A stretch of 41,738 nt of DNA from Acidobacteriota bacterium. GTDB taxonomy: Bacteria > Acidobacteriota > UBA4820 > DSQY01. The translations under genes were made by a program, and so were the position numbers. The notes under the pieces are model-generated. The model was given only the letters and a program-made list of their open reading frames with translations, was not told the origin of the DNA and made no database searches. The stretch covers positions 1-41,738 of the forward strand of contig JAKAKG010000193.1 in NCBI GenBank assembly GCA_021813555.1, written 5' to 3'. Below, piece by piece: positions 40,300 through 41,738 of this stretch; the stretch's first letter is position 1; each line of letters starts with the position of its first letter.

Positions 40300-40363
40300 C
40301 CCCGCTCCCTGCTCCCCGCTTCCTTCCTCCTGCCCTTGCCTACTGCCTACTGCCTATTGCCTA
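40300..40363 (-). repeat. Two-theme 7-nt-period array beginning in the ribF stop codon
   Basis: In the coding direction the stop TAG opens the array: TAGGCAA TAGGCAG TAGGCAG TAGGCAA, then GGGCAGG AGGAAGG and then the GGGAGCR theme (AAGCGGGGAGCAGGGAGCGG). Two different heptad themes therefore lie head to tail in one 64-bp array. It ends about 14 bp before the -35 of the rpsU promoter. Confidence 0.9.
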
Positions 40364-41311
40364 GTAATACATCCGCCTTTGCAGCGGGCTCTCCCTGAAG
40401 AACTCCCGGGCCGCCTGGACGTCCAGGGCGATCTGGGCTTTGAGCTCCGCCACCGAGCCGAAGCGGACTTCGGGGCGCAGGAATTTGAAAAAGAGGCAAC
40501 GGATGCGGTGCCCATAGCAATCCCGTCCCCCCTCCAGGCAGTGAACCTCCACCGCCACCTCGGACTTGTCGAAGGTGGGCCGGGTCCCGAGATTGGCCAC
40601 TCCAGGCAGGAGGGCGGCCTCGCCCAGATCCACGGCGACGGCATAGACGCCGTGCGCGGGGACCAGTTCGTTTTCGATGGCCAGGTTGGCGGTGGGAAAC
40701 CCCAGCGTCCTCCCCCTGCCGTCACCTCGCTGGACCACTCCCTCGATGACGTACGGGCGTCCCAGCAGGTGTACGGCCTCCTCCATGCGCCCTTCCATCA
40801 AGAGCTTTCGGATCCTGGAGGAGGACACGTCCTCGCCCCCGGCCTGGAGCTTGGGGAAGGATTCGGCGATGAATCCAAGCTCCCCTTGGAGGGCCCGCAG
40901 GAGCTCGATGTTGCCCTCCCGGCCACGGCCGAAGCGGAAATCCTCACCGATGTAAATTTCCTTGGGCTGCAGGCGGGCGGCCAGGAGGCGGGCGAAGCTT
41001 TCGGCGCTCATGACGCTGAACTCGGGCGTGAAGGGCACCTCAAGGAGGATCTCGATGCCCAGGTGGGCCAGGATGTCGCGCTTTTGAGACCGGGTCTGGA
41101 TGAGCTGGGGGGCGCGTTCGGGGTGGAGAACCTTGAGCGGGTGAGGCTCGAAGGTCACTACCGCGCTCGTGCCGCCTTCTTCCCGGGCCCGGGTGATGAC
41201 TTTTCTCAGGACGCGCTTGTGGCCCCGGTGAAGGCCGTCAAAGTTGCCGATGGTGAGCATCACCGGTGGGCTGAGCGCGGGAATGCGGTCCAAATCCGTC
41301 AGCAGAATCAT
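40361..41311 (-). CDS. ribF: Bifunctional riboflavin kinase / FAD synthetase
   Basis: RibF makes FMN from riboflavin and then FAD. The 316-residue protein has the N-terminal FAD-synthetase domain (LTIGNFDGLHRGHKRVL, a nucleotidyltransferase HxGH-type motif, and FEPHPL, IGEDFRFGRGREGN, SSSRIRKLL) and the C-terminal kinase domain (GRTLGFPTANL, GVYAV, NLGTRPTF). All key motifs are present and the length is normal. ATG 41311 overlaps the pgpA stop by three bases (ATGA), implying coupling. FMN for NuoF would depend on this enzyme. Confidence 0.97.
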   Translation of the reverse strand: MILLTDLDRIPALSPPVMLTIGNFDGLHRGHKRVLRKVITRAREEGGTSAVVTFEPHPLKVLHPERAPQLIQTRSQKRDILAHLGIEILLEVPFTPEFSVMSAESFARLLAARLQPKEIYIGEDFRFGRGREGNIELLRALQGELGFIAESFPKLQAGGEDVSSSRIRKLLMEGRMEEAVHLLGRPYVIEGVVQRGDGRGRTLGFPTANLAIENELVPAHGVYAVAVDLGEAALLPGVANLGTRPTFDKSEVAVEVHCLEGGRDCYGHRIRCLFFKFLRPEVRFGSVAELKAQIALDVQAAREFFRESPLQRRMYY

Positions 41312-41738
41312 GAAAACCTCATGACCAGAATGGCTAGAAGGCCCGCCAGGAGCCCCGCCGCAACGTCATCCGCCATCACGCCCCAGGCCCCGGGGAGCCG
41401 CTCCAGCCGGTTGATGGGCCAGGGCTTGAAGATATCCAGAAGTCTGAACAGGAGGAAGCAGACCAAAATTCGCATGAAGTCCGGCTCGTTGAGGGAGAGG
41501 GCGCAGAGCATCCCGGCCACCTCGTCGATGACCACGAAGGACGGGTCCGTGAGTCCCGTGGCGCCCAGGACCCTCGGCACGGCCAGGGCGGCGAGGAGGA
41601 AGACGAGGGCCAGCTCGGCGAGGGGCAGGATGAACGCCCACTCATGGGACATGAGGAAGGCGGGAAGGTAGAGGAACACTCCCACCAAAGCGCCCACCGT
41701 CCCTGGCATCCGGGGCGTAAAGCCCAGGCCCAGGACCG
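41308..41738 (-). CDS. pgpA: Phosphatidylglycerophosphatase A (5' end beyond the window)
   Basis: PgpA removes a phosphate to form phosphatidylglycerol. The visible 143 residues begin in frame at the right edge (VLGLGFTPRMPGTVGAL, the family's opening G-x-G-x-x-P-x-x-PGT motif), so the real start lies outside. Further signatures are VIDEVAGML and FRLLDIFKPWPINRLE, plus DDVAAGLLAG near the end. Four hydrophobic segments match the membrane enzyme. It overlaps ribF by four bases. Confidence 0.94.
   Translation of the reverse strand, partial: VLGLGFTPRMPGTVGALVGVFLYLPAFLMSHEWAFILPLAELALVFLLAALAVPRVLGATGLTDPSFVVIDEVAGMLCALSLNEPDFMRILVCFLLFRLLDIFKPWPINRLERLPGAWGVMADDVAAGLLAGLLAILVMRFS

Overview
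The window is GC-rich bacterial chromosome, mostly coding and mostly read from the minus strand. The gene set suggests an uncultivated or little-studied Acidobacteriota-like bacterium. The pointers are a complete-order nuoABCDEFG cluster, two tandem DUF507 genes, a C4 zinc-ribbon coiled-coil gene, large secreted Kelch/PKD, IPT and carboxypeptidase-regulatory/TPR proteins, and a bacterial homologue of tetraether lipid synthase. No 16S rRNA lies in the window, so the phylum is an inference (about 0.6). Nothing here looks like a phage, a transposon or a CRISPR array.

Layout. 1-5.8 kb: respiratory complex I genes nuoG (running off the left edge) to nuoA, all minus, behind a good sigma-70 promoter near 5.88 kb. 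6.0-8.6 kb: a two-gene minus unit, a PHP-domain phosphoesterase and then a radical SAM protein with the cysteine layout of tetraether synthase (Tes/MJ0619 family). 8.7-12.4 kb: a secreted protein of unknown role, a small c-type cytochrome lipoprotein, a small membrane protein (+) and a POT peptide transporter. 12.6-15.3 kb: a secreted Kelch-PKD protein (+). 15.4-17.4 kb: OppF/OppD-type ATPases without permeases. 17.5-18.05 kb: a repeat-rich block with a tRNA-Leu gene and a copied piece of its 3' end. 18.2-22.7 kb: the phosphate uptake operon pstSCAB-phoU (+). 22.7-25.5 kb: a possible three-gene minus unit with an MDR oxidoreductase, a small membrane protein and a radical SAM protein with unusual cysteine spacing. 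25.7-27.9 kb: a secreted six-IPT-repeat protein (+). 28-33.9 kb: metG, a small Cys-rich membrane protein, two DUF507 genes, a zinc-ribbon protein, a CAU-anticodon tRNA and a secreted TPR protein. 34-41.7 kb: the macromolecular synthesis cluster rpsU-mutS2-dnaG-rpoD, preceded by pgpA-ribF.

Two themes stand out. First, the Tes-like enzyme suggests that this bacterium makes membrane-spanning lipids. Second, the gaps between genes carry a family of short arrays with a strict 7-nucleotide period (8 or 9 in two cases). The arrays use several different sequence themes, often begin right at a stop codon, and run in the direction of the upstream gene. One such array is translated as the linker of MetG. 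The two large secreted proteins from separate loci also share a C-terminal domain of about 80 residues, which could be a surface or secretion tag.

Start codons matter here: TTG or GTG with a strong Shine-Dalgarno sequence fits better than the nearest ATG for nuoD, nuoE, rpsU, oppF, the PHP gene, pstS and the zinc-ribbon gene.
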